From Bromus sterilis (Eukaryota; Streptophyta; Magnoliopsida; Poales; Poaceae): 64,000 bases of DNA. A program made the position numbers and the translations under genes. The notes under the pieces were generated by a model. That model was not told the origin of the DNA and did not search any database. It worked only from the letters and a program-made list of their open reading frames with translations. Positions 1 to 11,814 of this stretch are shown here, piece by piece. Position 1 is the stretch's first letter; the number at the start of each line of letters is the position of its first letter. The stretch covers positions 121,069,001-121,133,000 of the forward strand of contig OX465598.1 in the NCBI GenBank assembly GCA_950022295.1. The letters run 5' to 3'.

Positions 1-66
1 GCATATCACCTTCCACGTGGGGTAACCAACGAAGGGCGAGAAGCAATTATCATCTCTCGCGTATCA
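1..66 (+). repeat. A0 5' LTR, last 66 bp
   Basis: These bases match the end of the A0 3' LTR (51678-51743), including the terminal CGCGTATCA that forms the inverted end of TGATACG. The remainder of the LTR lies left of the window. Confidence 0.9.
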
Positions 67-76
67 AGCAAATTTC

Positions 77-94
77 TGGCGCCGTTGCTGGGGA
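77..94 (+). other. A0 primer binding site, tRNA-Asp type
   Basis: Eleven bases after the LTR end lies TGGCGCCGTTGCTGGGGA. It is complementary to the 3' end of plant tRNA-Asp(GTC) with one mismatch (T for C at the twelfth base). The same site follows the 5' LTR of A1, A2, A3, B1 and B2. Confidence 0.85.
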
Positions 95-244
95 CTCCGG
101 GTGATAAGATAGGGGAGTTGCCCACTACCTTTTACCTTTACTTTTTAGTCTTGTTAGTTTGCCTTTCAGTTTTTATCTTAGTGTCCTTTATCAAAAATCA
201 CAAAAAATATATTTATCTTGCTTTTAGTAGTCCTCCTTGTTTAG

Positions 245-1026
245 ATGAACATGTTAGGACTTGGTGCTTTGCAGGAATCGGAAGTTCTCGATTTCCGTCA
301 AAGGGATGGAGAAAATATGAAGAAGGCATGGGGCATAATTTCTGAAGCACATAAAAGAATTATGCCTTGGATAACCATAAAAATTGTGCTGAGGAATTTT
401 TACCATGGTCTTTTTAAGTGGTGTAAACACTCTCTTGATATTATAGCTGAAGGAAACTTTTTAGAGTGTGATGAAGCTAGAGCTATTGATATTTTTCATG
501 GTCTATCTAGTTATTTTGTTTATGATCGTAGTATTGATACTGTTATAGATAGACTTGCCGCTATTGAAAAAAGGATGGATTCTCTAGACTTAAGAAAAGT
601 AGAGGAACTTAAGACCAACAAGAAAGAGCTCTTGGAGATAGATGATCATTGGGAGCCCTTTGTTAGGATTAGCATCTCTAACCAAGACTTCCTTTCTTTT
701 GTGATATTGGATCCATGATTTCTACTATGCCAAAATTAGTTTATGATTTTTTGAAACTAGATATGGATAAACTTTCATCTTATCATGAACATGCTAATGG
801 AGATATTTCAGAGGTCAAAGGAAAGGTAAAATAAGTGCAAGTTGCATTCCTTCATAGGATTGCACCGATGGACTTCTTCATCATGGAGCCTAACCAAAGT
901 AACATCGTGCTTGGAAGGGACTTCCTCCGAGCCATGAAAGGCTTCATGGATATTGGTAATGGGCACATACGCTTACGCGGTAAGGCGAAAGATAAGTACC
1001 TCTTTCCTAGGAAGAAGAAGAATTAG
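245..1026 (+). pseudogene. A0 divergent gag and retropepsin remnant
   Basis: An open frame of 157 codons (245-718) resembles a retrotransposon gag core: a block around QRDGENMKKAW, then YHGLFKW and AEGNFLE, corresponds to the FKQ/FYTGL/AAGGTF blocks of the A1 gag and the FKQKGDES/FYDGIT/INGNFLE blocks of A3. The protease lies in another frame from about 700. It keeps a CDIGS active site (Asp codon 703-705) and ends with the ILGR-like block VLGRDFLRAM. An in-frame TAA at 832-834 interrupts it, and a frameshift separates it from gag. The fold assignment follows family knowledge. No zinc knuckle, reverse transcriptase or integrase follows. It is probably non-functional. Confidence 0.68.
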
Positions 1027-1548
1027 CTTATTGAAAATCAATTCGAAGGTTTTTATGATTCCGACGATCTTGGAGACCTTTGATTCTTCTTTTGCCTTAT
1101 GCCTAGCTTAAAGGCGTAAAAGAAAGCGCTTGTTGGGAGGCAACCCAAGATGTTTTTACTTCGGTTTTTAGTGGTCTTGATGATTTTTACTACTGTAGCA
1201 ACATCATTGTATCTTTATTTTCAAGCTTTGTGCCAAGTTATAGCCTCTTATGATAAGGGAAGCAAAAGTTGTGACATGTTGTCCAGAAAATAGATTCTGT
1301 ATTCGTGACAGGAAAAATTGGATCAAATCACCAGTTCATCTTTTTGAGCTGAATTTTTTACACAGCATGCTCTATACAATTGTTCAACTTTCATATGTTC
1401 TGAGTTTTTTTATTTGAGTTGCTGAAGTGCCCCGAAAAGATTCTCTACTACCTGTTGTTCTGTTTTTCACAGATTCTGCCACGTTTTTCCTCTCCTTACT
1501 TTTGCAAACCTTAAGCTTGCTTTTTCTTTGCAAAAATCTTTTGGCAAT
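1027..1548 (+). other. A0 internal non-coding region (left part)
   Basis: No gene is visible. The stretch starts with the conserved post-ORF block containing AAAGCGCTTGTTGGGAGG, also found after the coding module in A3 (about 56618) and, reversed, in A2 (about 45265-45310). It then shows the block with TACTGTAGCAACATCATTGTATC shared by all six related elements. It breaks off at GCAAT, the target site of B1, and continues at 40815. Confidence 0.75.
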
Positions 1549-2524
1549 TGATGTCTACACACGCTTCTATTCTTGTAGACTATGTTGGGCCCCCAAGCGC
1601 AGATGTTTGTAGGACAGCAGCAATTTCCCTCAAGTGGATGACCTAAGGTTTATCGAACCCAGGGAAGTAGAGGTTGAAGATGGTCTCTCTCAAGCAACCC
1701 TGCAATTAAGATACAAGAAGTCTCTTGTGTCCCCAACAGACCTAATACAACTAGGGGTTGTATAGGTGCACTAGTTCGGCGAAGAGATGGTAAAATATGG
1801 GTGATAGGTGTGGAAAGAAAGGTAATGTAAATCTGTAATAAAAAGTGCAGCAAGAAAACATGTGACAAAAGTGAGCACAAACGGTGTAACAATGGTGGAA
1901 ACAAGGCCTAGGCTTCATACTTTCACTAGTGGCAACTCTCAACAACATTAACATAGTCTAATCACATGATATTTCCCATAAAACATGCAATGGAGACGCA
2001 GCCGGAGGTCATTCCTTTGTGGTCAAGAGAGGATGAGAATTATGTAGGGCTAAAAAAGCACACCTCAAAGTTCGTAGTTCTCAATCTTATGGATTTCCCA
2101 ATATCACCGCGGCCATCCAAAGAGAGTACCACAATCACCACAACATATCTCAAGGATAGTCAAAGACAAGCACCAAGAGACTCTCAATCTTCAATCAACA
2201 CACAAAAGAGGAAATCACTCATGAAAATATTCTTCTAATCCATGTCAAATAGACCGCTGTCACCTTGGTCTCGGAGATTATACTAGATATAGACAAGTGA
2301 GTACATCAAATCCAATACATAGAAGAAGGGGAAATATCATGGGATCACCCTAGATTAACATAGCCTATGATCACAACGAAGATCACATCATGGGGGAGAG
2401 AATTGACCACATAGCTACTGGTAGAAACCTCAACCCCGAGGAGGGACTACTCCCGCATCATGGAGGGAGGAAGCAACGTCGATGGAGATGAATCCAGGGG
2501 CACTTCCCCGTCCCGGGAGGGTGC
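1549..2524 (-). repeat. B1 3' LTR, distal part
   Basis: The sequence begins TGATGTCTACAC and matches 39350-40325 of the B1 5' LTR. It is cut at GGTGC (2520-2524), the target site of A1, and resumes at 28514. Open frames inside it are not conserved as proteins. Confidence 0.92.
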
Positions 2525-4168
2525 TGATGGCTTTTCGCCCCCCGTTGGTTACCCAAAGTGGAAGGTTGAGATGTAGACAACAAAAAATTTCCCTCGGTGA
2601 AGATACCAAGGTTCGTCTCCAGTAGGACTCTAGCAACGACAGGAAGGTGACAACGGCGCCAGCAATTAGGCAGTTGACGTGGACCTGCACACACACAACA
2701 CATAACTTTGCTCCCAACGAGTTCAGAGAGGTTGTCAATCCCTCCGGCCTTGTTGTTCACAAAGGATCAAACGCACGGTATAATAATGATAGCGATAGCA
2801 ACGGAAAATTAAATAAAGCAGTAAATAAATAGTGGGTGTAAACAGTATTGGAAATATGAACCGGGATCCCATGATGTTCACTAGTGTTGTCTCTCTCCCA
2901 AAAGACGATAAAATATCCATGCAAGGTAAACAAATTACAGTTGGGCAATTAATAGGATTATGTGCGCAAACCAATGCTAACTATGCTATAAAGAAAGAAA
3001 GAGGCTCAAAAGCATGGGCGGTACGCCAAGACAAGTAGACCGAAATCCATCTGCATCTACCTACTAATCATCCACCTTGAGATATCTATCCAGAACATCT
3101 CGCTGGTATTAAGTTGCGAATCCCATCCAAAGTGTAAACTCAAAGCAACAGACAACTGCATTAAAGAACTTTGCGTAAAGTAAACAATCCTTGCACCCGC
3201 GAGTACAAACACTGTTGTTTTCTCCCTTGTGGCAACAACACATCCCCTAGACTCATGTTTCTGTCACTCAAGCTAGTCATCGGGGGGCATGAACCCACAA
3301 TCATGCATAACACTCCCTCTTGGAGTCACTACCTACTACTTGTCCAAAGCAATAAACAACAACGGAGAACATGCAAGAGTTACTCAAGAACATAAATATA
3401 AAAGAGGAGAATCAAATATATTACTCAAACACAATCTGAACATAGTCTCATAATCCATCGAATCCCAGCAAACTCAGCATAGCAACAGCAGAAAGATTAC
3501 ATATGTGCCTCGATCATGTAGGGAAGCTCACAAGGTCTAAACCATGAAGAACAAAGAGGGGAGGGGAACATCACATAGCTACTGATCATGGACCCATGGT
3601 CCAAGGTGGACTACTCACGGTTCATCCGGGAAGCATCCATGGTGGTGGAGAAGCTCCCGGAGGTGGTTCCTCCCTCCGACAGGGTGCCAGGAAGAGGTCT
3701 CCTAGTGCTCCCGATATTGGAAGCGCGGCGGTGGTACAAAGGAGAGATCTTGAAAAAGGGTTCTGTCCCCGAGGGTTTCTCGTCACGGGGAATAAATAGG
3801 CGAATGGGGGTAGCCAGAGGTGGAACAGGGGCTCCAGGGGCCCCCTTGGCGCGGCCTAGGGGGTGCCCGCGCCAGGTGGCCGCCTGGACCACCCCTGGCT
3901 CCCCTCTGGACCCACTAGGGCTCTTCTGGAAGGTTCCCGTATGATGATTTTTCCTATGTTTTCCCCAGAATTTCTCTGGCACTTTAAATAATGGGAAAAC
4001 CTGAAATACAAAAACAACAGAAAACAGGAACTGGCACTGGGGTGCACTGAGTTAATAGGTTAGTCCAAATATGATCAAAAGTGTATGGAAGTTCATCAAT
4101 ATCATAGCAATATCACACAAAAGAGGCATGGAGCAAGCAGAAATTATAGATACGTTTTGGACGTATCA
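2525..4168 (-). repeat. A1 3' LTR
   Basis: The complete LTR is 1644 bp, bounded by TGATGG and GTATCA on the plus strand, and pairs with 26864-28508. It is adjacent to the polypurine tract at 4170-4182. Its GC-rich central part carries several overlapping open frames that are not proteins. Confidence 0.92.
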
Positions 4169-7100
4169 AAATCCCCAAGCTTAATTCCTGCTCGTCCTCG
4201 AGTAGGTAAATGGTAACAAACATAATTTTTGTGGTGACATGCTACCAACCATATAAGAACTTTTAAGTAAAGCAATCAAGGCATGTAATTCAAATCAAGT
4301 CATAACAGGCAAGAGTCTATATTAGTATTGAAACAAGCAACATAAGAACATAAAGGTGCAAGAGCTCTCGCTGTCCGTGGCTCGAATGTCTCCAAATGGT
4401 GTTTGCGTGCAAGAAAGGGGATAGGGATATATGAGAAAAAAGTATTTTTGTGTTGAGAACTCAATCTACTAAAGTTTCACACTTGGTCTTCTTTGGAATC
4501 TTATCTTGACTCATCCCCAGACCACTAGCCAGGTACAAGTCAAAATGATCCACTCCTTTTCGCTATTTTGAGCACTCATGCAATGGATGAGCGTAAGTAA
4601 GAAAGTTGACACTTAGGATGGCAAAGAGAGAAAAGTGACGGAGGAGGAAGATAAAAAGGGGTGTGAAGGGCTCACATCAATGAGGACAATCATAGGTGAG
4701 AGAAAGCCAAATGATAGATATGATGTGAGGAGGGGGGATTGCCATGCAACGGATGCACATATGAGATAAGGTAAGCTCTCCAATGGAACTAGTGGGGGTG
4801 CATCCAACATTATTGCTCAAGAAGACCTAGAGCTCATTGGAGGAGGCTCATCATTATAATATACAAGCCAAGTTCTATAGTGTGAAGGTCCCCACATAGC
4901 TATATGCATGAATGATAATCTCTATGGAGTACAAGATATAAGAGGGAGTACGAATGTGGATCTCTCAAAAGGAATAGTAGTGTGCCCCTTATCTCTTTTT
5001 TATTTCTTTTTCTCTTTTTATTTCTTTTTCTCCTTTTTCTATTTTTTTGTATTTTTTGGTGGCCTCAATGGCTCTTTCTACTTCTCTCATTTGTCCTCTT
5101 TGGGATCTTTTGATTTTGTCCTCTTTGGGATCTTTTGATTTTGTCCTCTTTGGGATATTTTCCTCACTTTAGGGGCAACACTCTATATATTACAAGAAGT
5201 ATAGAAGATCTTTCACACTTTACAAGGTACTCAAATCATAAAGAAGATGAAACTATCATGATGTATGCAAATGTATGCCTCTGCCAGTGTAGCAGGATAT
5301 GCAATGATACTAGCGCGTCATGTAGTAATGATTAGGGCAAGGCCCAACTAGCATGCAACTCATCGATCAAGCAAAAGCATGTATGACATGAAGATCAAGT
5401 CATGAGAAGGTGGATGTTGCATGTCAATGTATCTTGGAAAGGATATGGAAATGCCTTGATAGGTAGGTATGGTAGCTATTTTGAGGAAGGATATAATGAG
5501 GTTTATGATGACAGAGCGTATCATGCCAAGGGTTTGGATGTACCGGCGAAGGTGGACGCCAAGTCTTGGAGTGAGAAGGAGGCAATGCACGACACAGGAG
5601 AGGCTAGCAAAATATGGGTAGGTGGAAGTGTCAACTTTCGAATACTCGCATTAGTCTGAAGAACTCATGCACTTATTATCGGTAAATCTCAATCTAATAA
5701 GGAGGTTCACAAAGATACAAGTACCCCGAGGAGGAGTGTATGGGGGTTTGGTTATCCTTGAGCATCCTCGACTCATGGTACGTGAGCGTACTCTAATATT
5801 CGATCCCTCCAAAGAGTAGTGATCCATCTAGTAGCTAAAGTTCTCAACTAATTTTTGTAGGTTTTTCGAAAATAAACACGGATTGGCCAAAATACGACGT
5901 CTATCACTAATAGGCTAAAGCTCTTGACACCAAAAGTTCAAACATTACTCATAGCAATACCTCAAAACTATTGCAAGTTACTACTACAAAAGAATAGCAA
6001 CCTCAATTACCTACTTCAAGTCAAGACACAAAACTCAGTGAAACAGGCAAACTCTCTAAACAAGATAAACATGAAAACTCAAGAGAGTTCTAGCAATAAA
6101 CTAAACAAAAGCTCTTAAAAAGATAAGCATGAAAACTAAGAGCTAAACATGATAGCATCTATGAAAAAGATAAAGAACACACACAACAAAGATAAGAATG
6201 AAGAATCCTATGTTGTGTTCTAGGGTGAAGTGGAGCGTGTTTCTCTCCCACACAAAGAAAGCTGGGTTCTAACTTGTTATGAACAGCAAGCAAAGCTAAA
6301 GAAAACTAAAAAGTAAATAAAGAGCGAGACGCTCCAAGCATAGCACATAACACATGAAGTGATAAAAATATAGTGGAACGAAAGACGAAGTGATAATTGT
6401 TGATGGAGAAGGGGATGCACGGGGGCATCCCCAAGCTTAGACGCTTGAGTCTCCTTGAATATTTCTTGGGGGTGCACGGGGGCATCCCCAAGCTTGAGCG
6501 TTTGACACTCCTGATTCTTTTTCATCATCTTCCCTCGCACACTTGAAAACTCCCTTCATACATAAATCATCATAATCTGATTAGCGAGGTTAGTACCCAT
6601 AATAAAATAATTTTTTCTCTACTGGAAATAAGGATATTATTGAAGGGCTACTGTTTCTCAAGATTTCCAAAAAGTTTTTGCAAAGAAAAAGCAAGCTTAA
6701 GGTTTGCAAAACGAAGAAAAGGCAAAACAGGACATAATCTGTGGAAAACAGACCAGAAGGTAGTAAAGAATTTTTTAAGGATACTTCTGAAACTCAAATA
6801 AAAAAATTCAGAACATACAAAAGTTCCGTGATTGTATAGAGCACGTTGTGTAAAAAATTAAGCTCAAAAAGATGAACTGGGATTTTCCTGTGATTTTTCC
6901 CGTCATGAGGACAGAATCTGTTTTCTGGACAGCATGTCACAACTTTCACTTCCCTTGTCATATGAGGCTATAAATGGCACAAAGCTTGAAAATTAAAGAT
7001 ACAATGATGTTGCTACAGTAGTAACAATCATCAAGACCACTAAAAACAGAAGAAAAACAAAAAGTAAAACCTAAATTCGTTGTGGGCTGCCTCCCGAAAG

Positions 7101-7205
7101 CGCTTCTTTAAAGCCATTAGCTAGGCTTAATGCAAAAAGGATCAAGTCTTATCAAGAAAATAACTAGCCCGTGTGACGGACTCAAAAGGTAACTTAATCT
7201 TTTTT
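4169..7205 (-). other. A1 non-coding 3' region with polypurine tract
   Basis: About 3 kb without a gene. The minus-strand polypurine tract (reverse of AATCCCCAAGCTT, 4170-4182) borders the LTR. The region shares its order of blocks with A2 (42537-45341), B1 (35917-38559) and B2 (31552-34450). These are a pyrimidine-rich stretch near 4985-5060, the block containing TGGCCTCAATGGCTCTTTC, the double hairpin at 6411-6495, and the block with TACTGTAGCAACATCATTG near the gag end. Short open frames occur but are not shared between copies. Confidence 0.8.
6411..6495 (-). repeat. A1 paired hairpins carrying polypurine-tract motif
   Basis: Two tandem copies, about 57 bp apart, of a hairpin of the form GGGGATG-loop-CATCCCC. 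Each is followed on the plus strand by AAGCTT, so that each contains, on the coding strand, AAGCTTGGGGATG. That is the same motif as the polypurine tract at 4170-4182. Confidence 0.75.
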
Positions 7206-9132
7206 CTAGAAGTGTTCCATCCCTTTCTTGAGAGGGAATTGGAATTTTATAATCCCTTCTTTCATATCAATAACAGCACCCACGGTGCGAATAAAAGGAC
7301 GTCCCAAAATAATTGGACAAGAAGGTTCACATTCAATGTCCATAATAGTAAAATCAACGGGAACATAATTGTCATTGAAAATGATAAGAACATCATCGAT
7401 CTTCCCCAAAGGTTTCTTTACGGAAGAGTCAACAATACGAACACCAAAAGAACAAGGATCAAAAGGTTTGAATTCAAATATATCATGCATTCTTTTGGGC
7501 ATAACGGAGGTACTAGCTCCAACATCACATAAAGCATAGCAAGAGAAATTATTCAACTTAATTTTAATCATAGGATCCCAACCATATTCTAGCTTTCTAG
7601 GTATGGAGGCTTCTACCCTAAGCTTCTCCTCCCTAGCTTTAATGAGAGCATTAGTGATATGCTCCGTGAAGTCAAGATTAAGTGTGCTAGTGTGGGGGTC
7701 TCTAGACATCTTGTGAAGGAAAGGAATAACTTCAGAAAGGGTGCAATTATCAAAATCAAGGTCACTACTATCAAGTAAAGTGGTAGTGGTGTCCTTTAGG
7801 CTCACTTGTTTGGTAGCTTCTATAGTCATAGGAGTTTCTTCTTCTACGGTTGAGGTCATAGCATCACCATTAATAGGTCCTATGGGACTAGGGGTGCATT
7901 GGGTGCTAAGATTTTGGCTATCCTCAACAACTTGGATAGTAGCAACGGTATGGTGTGTAGGAAGGCTCTTAATTCTATCTTCTTCCTCCTTTTCTCTAGC
8001 CCATCTCTCTTTAAGTTTAGCCATCATCCTAATGTTTTCATTAATTTGCACTTGAATAGCGTTCATAGGAGTGACCTTCCTCTCCTCAAGAGGAGAAGTT
8101 CTAATTTTAATCAATTCTACTTCATGGGCTAAATTGTCTACCTTTGATGAGAGATTATCTAATTTGTCTAGTTTTTCCTCTACACTCTTGTTGAAGGCTT
8201 TTTGGGTAGTGATGAAGTCTTTAAGCATACTCTCTAATTCAGAAGTGGAGTTCTTGGTGCTAGGATAAGTGTTGTTGTTCCCATAGTTGTTGGAGGGGAA
8301 CAGTCTAGGATTGCTACCAAAATTACTCCTATAAGCATTGTTATTGAAGTTGTTTCTAGAGATAAAGTTCACATCTACTTGATCTTGAGCAATCAAAGAA
8401 TTTAAAGGAACATCATGAGGATCAATAGGAGATTGCTTGGTAAGTAGAGACATAATCAAGTCAACTTTTTCATTTAGGGAGGAGATCTCCTCGACAGAGT
8501 TTACCTTCCTACCTGTTGGAGATCTTTTGGTGTGCCATTGGGAATAGTTAGTCATCATCTCATCGAGTAGTTTTGTGGCAGCACCAAGCGTTATTGACAT
8601 AAAGGTTCCTCCCGCAGCCGAATCTAACAAGTTCCGCGAGGTAAAGTTCAAGCCTGTATAAAAAGTTTGGATAACCATCCAAGTAGTCAAACCATGCGTA
8701 GGGAAATTCTTAACAAGGGATTTCATGCGTTCCCAAGCTTGGGCAACGTGTTCATTATCCAATTGCTTAAAATTCATAATATAACTCCTCAATTGGATAA
8801 TCTTAGTAGGGGGTAGTACTTCCCGATAAAAGCATCCTTGCACTTATCCCAAGAATCTATGCTATTCCTAGGCAAGGATTGAAACCAGATTTTAGCTCCT
8901 CCTCTCAAGGAGAAAGGAAAAAGCTTAAGCTTAACAATATCACCATCAACTTCTTTGTACTTTTTCATATCACAGAGCTCAACAAAATTATTTAAGTGCA
9001 AAGCAGCATCATCTCCAGCACCGGAGAATTGATCTTTCATAACAAAGTTCAGCAAACCAGGTTTAATCTCATAAGAAGGTGCTGAAGTGGCATGTGGAGC
9101 AATAGGAGTGCAGAAAAAGTCACTGTTATGAC
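7206..9132 (-). pseudogene. A1 gag-protease polyprotein, interrupted and frameshifted
   Basis: The 545-codon frame 7206-8843 and the upstream frame 8789-9055 (open back to 9132) are two parts of one polyprotein. The retrotransposon gag core is seen as FKQLDNEHVAQAWERM, then FYTGL and DSAAGGTF. A low-complexity middle and coiled segments follow. The C-terminal retropepsin has CDVGAS at about residue 439 of the 545 (Asp codon near 7524-7526) and ILGRPF at about 512. No CCHC knuckle is visible. The two frames are offset at a run of five G (8809-8813); one missing base would explain it. The 5' end is separated by C1; the start codon is at 26697-26699. Gag would form particles and the protease would process them, but this copy is dead. 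Confidence 0.85.
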
Positions 9133-9137
9133 TAGTG
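9133..9137. repeat. C1 target-site duplication, left
   Basis: TAGTG here is repeated at 26660-26664 immediately after the C1 3' LTR. Confidence 0.9.
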
Positions 9138-10846
9138 TGTTGGATATGTGCCCTAGAGACAAATTAATAAAGATATTTGTCACATATCCGTTTTGTTCAT
9201 AATACGTTTTATACTGTGCTATAACTGTATTACTTGGAAATACTAATACAGGTGTAGTATAAAACATGGTCCGTAGTTTAACTCGGGTAAACTATCTCAT
9301 TGGGCAATTGATCGATCAAGATTTCCTGATCATAGCGACACTTAAGTCCATTGACAATGAGGTCATATCATTAGGGAAATGATGTGATGGACGTACACCC
9401 ACCTAAAGTATTGCAATGTGATCGAGTCACATAGTTCAGCGTTGCTATGACTTTGTAACATATGGCTTAGTCCTTAGACAGTAATGATCATACGTAATTG
9501 TCATCTATGAGGAGACTTTGATTTGTATCCCACCGCCTGACTGAAATATGCTGGCTATAACGGTGCACTTTGGGTATTCCGAAAAAGATGGTTGATGAGT
9601 ATGTTAATAGATCAGAGCGGGATTTGTCAGTCCTTGTGACAGGACAGGTACTCTGGGCCCACTCGGTGATATTGCATCAACAGCTTGCAAGCAAGTGACT
9701 AGGTCACAAGAGATGCAATGATCATGGACGAGTAAACTTGTTTGTTGTGAACGATATGTGAACACGGTATGTAGGATACCGACGATCAAACCTCGGACAA
9801 ACAAAGTACCGCAGCACAAAGGGATTACGTCATATCGTTAACGGTTTCCAAAAGCGATCGAAGTTCATTCGATGGAAGCGCAGGGGCTGTCAAGAATTGT
9901 AACCAGGTCCAACTGACTAGTCATTGGTCAATGAGAAGAGTCTCGACCATGTCTTCTGTTTCCCGGACCGTTAGGGTGTTACACTTAAGGGCAATCGATG
10001 CATAGGACAGTTACGGGATCAATCGGTGAAATAGGAGGAATCACCGGAATAGTTCCGGAGGAGGACGGAATGGTTTCCGGACATTTTGAATAGTTCAAAA
10101 TAAAGTTTAATTGTTTTAATAATGTTTTATTATTTAATTATCTGAATTAAATATTTAAAACATATTAAATAAATTAAAAAATTGGGAAAAAGGCTATATG
10201 GGCCCATGGGGCCCATTAGGGGAGGAAGGGGTTTCCCCCCTTGGGCTTGGCGCCAAGGGTGGGGCCCAACCCCCCCTATGGCCGGCGCACCTCCCCCCTT
10301 GGGAGTTTAGTCCAACATGGGGGAGGGGGGAGGATCACACCCCCCCTTGGCCTATATAAGGAGGGGTAGACCCCCCTTTTCCCAACACACCAATATCTCC
10401 TTCTTCCTCCTTCTCCTTCCCGGAAGTGGACTCCCCTTGTTTGGAGTCTGCACCAGGATTGGAGTTCTCCACCATAAGGCAGGCCGTCGCTCTGCCGGAG
10501 TCGGGATCCGTAGCCGTCTTTCTTCCGCTGCTCGCCTGGTTCGGGGCCCGGGAGGAACATCGATTGTACCGTACGTGTATAATCTCTTCGAGGCACTACA
10601 CCTGTGGTGCTACTTCGTCGCTGGAGGTTTACCGGGAGTCATCCTCGCCGGTGGTGGTCTTCTACACGACAGGGAGGTCGTAGTTCTGAGTCTACGCCAA
10701 GCACGTTCGCAAGAACGTTTCCCTTCTTCCGGTCTTCAAAGGAATGAACACCGAATCCCTCCGTTACTTTACATCGCCATAGCATAGATCTTGGGTTCGG
10801 GTACCGTAGGTATGAAAATTTGTGTTTTCTGCCCCGTATCCCAACA
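9138..10846 (+). repeat. C1 5' LTR
   Basis: The LTR is 1709 bp, TG...CA ended. It is AT-rich around 10090-10180 and GC-rich after 10200. A TATA-like box lies at 10352-10361 and transcription probably starts shortly downstream. Open frames within it, such as 10317-10787, are repeated in the 3' LTR because the LTR is repeated, not because they are genes. Confidence 0.94.
10352..10361 (+). promoter_or_regulatory. C1 5' LTR TATA box
   Basis: CTATATAAGG is the only strong TATA-like motif in the LTR. It lies about 485 bp before the LTR end and is conserved in the 3' LTR near 26166-26175. Confidence 0.65.
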
Positions 10847-10847
10847 G

Positions 10848-10860
10848 TGGTATCATGAGC
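10848..10860 (+). other. C1 primer binding site, initiator tRNA-Met type
   Basis: TGGTATCATGAGC begins two bases after the LTR. It matches the usual TGGTATCAGAGC with one inserted T, so priming may be imperfect or the group may use this variant. Confidence 0.7.
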
Positions 10861-11814
10861 TAGCTATGCGTAGATGTATTGTACGGGTAGAACACATCTT
10901 GGATGTGGGCATCGAATCTTCATTCGTTACCCTCCCACGTGTACTCATTTAGCATTGCGGCAATGTTTGATGAAGCGGCCCCCGACCGACCTTACGCGTT
11001 TACGCGAGACTGGTTCCACGCTTGACATATGGCTTGTACCATATAAAGTGGCTGGGGGGGTGTCTGTCTCTCTGCATTAGCGATGCGAAGATGTTTGCAA
11101 CGGAGGGCCCCGACAGGGGTGTAATAGAGACGATTGGGGATCGGTGTTGTGGCATGTTTTCGCAGGATAGAAATCGGTTCTCTCTCTCGAAACCCATAGC
11201 AGCCACGTAAAACTTGCACAAGCTAAAGTAGAAAGGCGTTTTTTAACTTTGCTTTGCATGAAGGGGGATCATAGGTTGTATGATTTACAGTTTTACTTCC
11301 TGTTTTATGCTAGTATGCTAGATATATCGACGGTAGCACGAAACAGGACCATCTCTCGCTAAAACCAACATAGTGTCCTTACCCTAGTGAGCACCACCTG
11401 GAAAGTTCTACATTATGGAGGCATCACGTGTCACACGGATGTCAAACATTTTTTCGTTCACAAGAGGTGGGTGTAGCAAGCCTAGCATGCCCAGAAGCAT
11501 GGCCTTGTATGACACAACAACAAATCACATAGGGTGTGGTGGCGAGCCTGGCATGTGCAGACATGGCCTCGGGACACAAGAGACCGAAAGGTCGAGCATG
11601 AGTCACATGGATGATGTGATTGGCATGATGGCCTACCTTGAACAACATACTGATGGTCGTGTCACACGGGGGAGGTATGGTGTTCTAGGATCGTGTAATC
11701 ACTTAGCAAAATTGAGAGATGTTTTCCTAAGTGGGAGTTTTAGAATTAATTGTAATTGAACTCCACATTATGAACAAAAGTCTAAATATGTATCTTTGTG
11801 AATCAACCTTGTAG
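10861..11814 (+). other. C1 untranslated leader
   Basis: About 950 bp between the primer site and the gag start. Short open frames are present but none is recognisable. The stretch would hold packaging and dimerisation signals, but I see no specific one. Confidence 0.6.

Noticed and set aside
3588..3982. Overlapping frames near 120 codons on both strands (also at 27948-28322, 41989-42356 and 47798-48154)
   Set aside because: They are the GC-rich central part of A-type LTRs. Frames shift between copies and no domain is visible.
7173..8268. Plus-strand frames across the A1 gag region
   Set aside because: They are shadows of the minus-strand gag-protease frame, which has recognisable motifs.
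8809..8813. Programmed frameshift between the two A1 gag frames
   Set aside because: The break falls within the gag core rather than at a gag-pol boundary and needs only one missing base in a run, so mutation or sequencing error is simpler.
10317..10787. A 156-codon plus-strand frame
   Set aside because: It is inside the C1 5' LTR and recurs in the 3' LTR only because LTRs are repeated. Small indels between the copies shift its frame.
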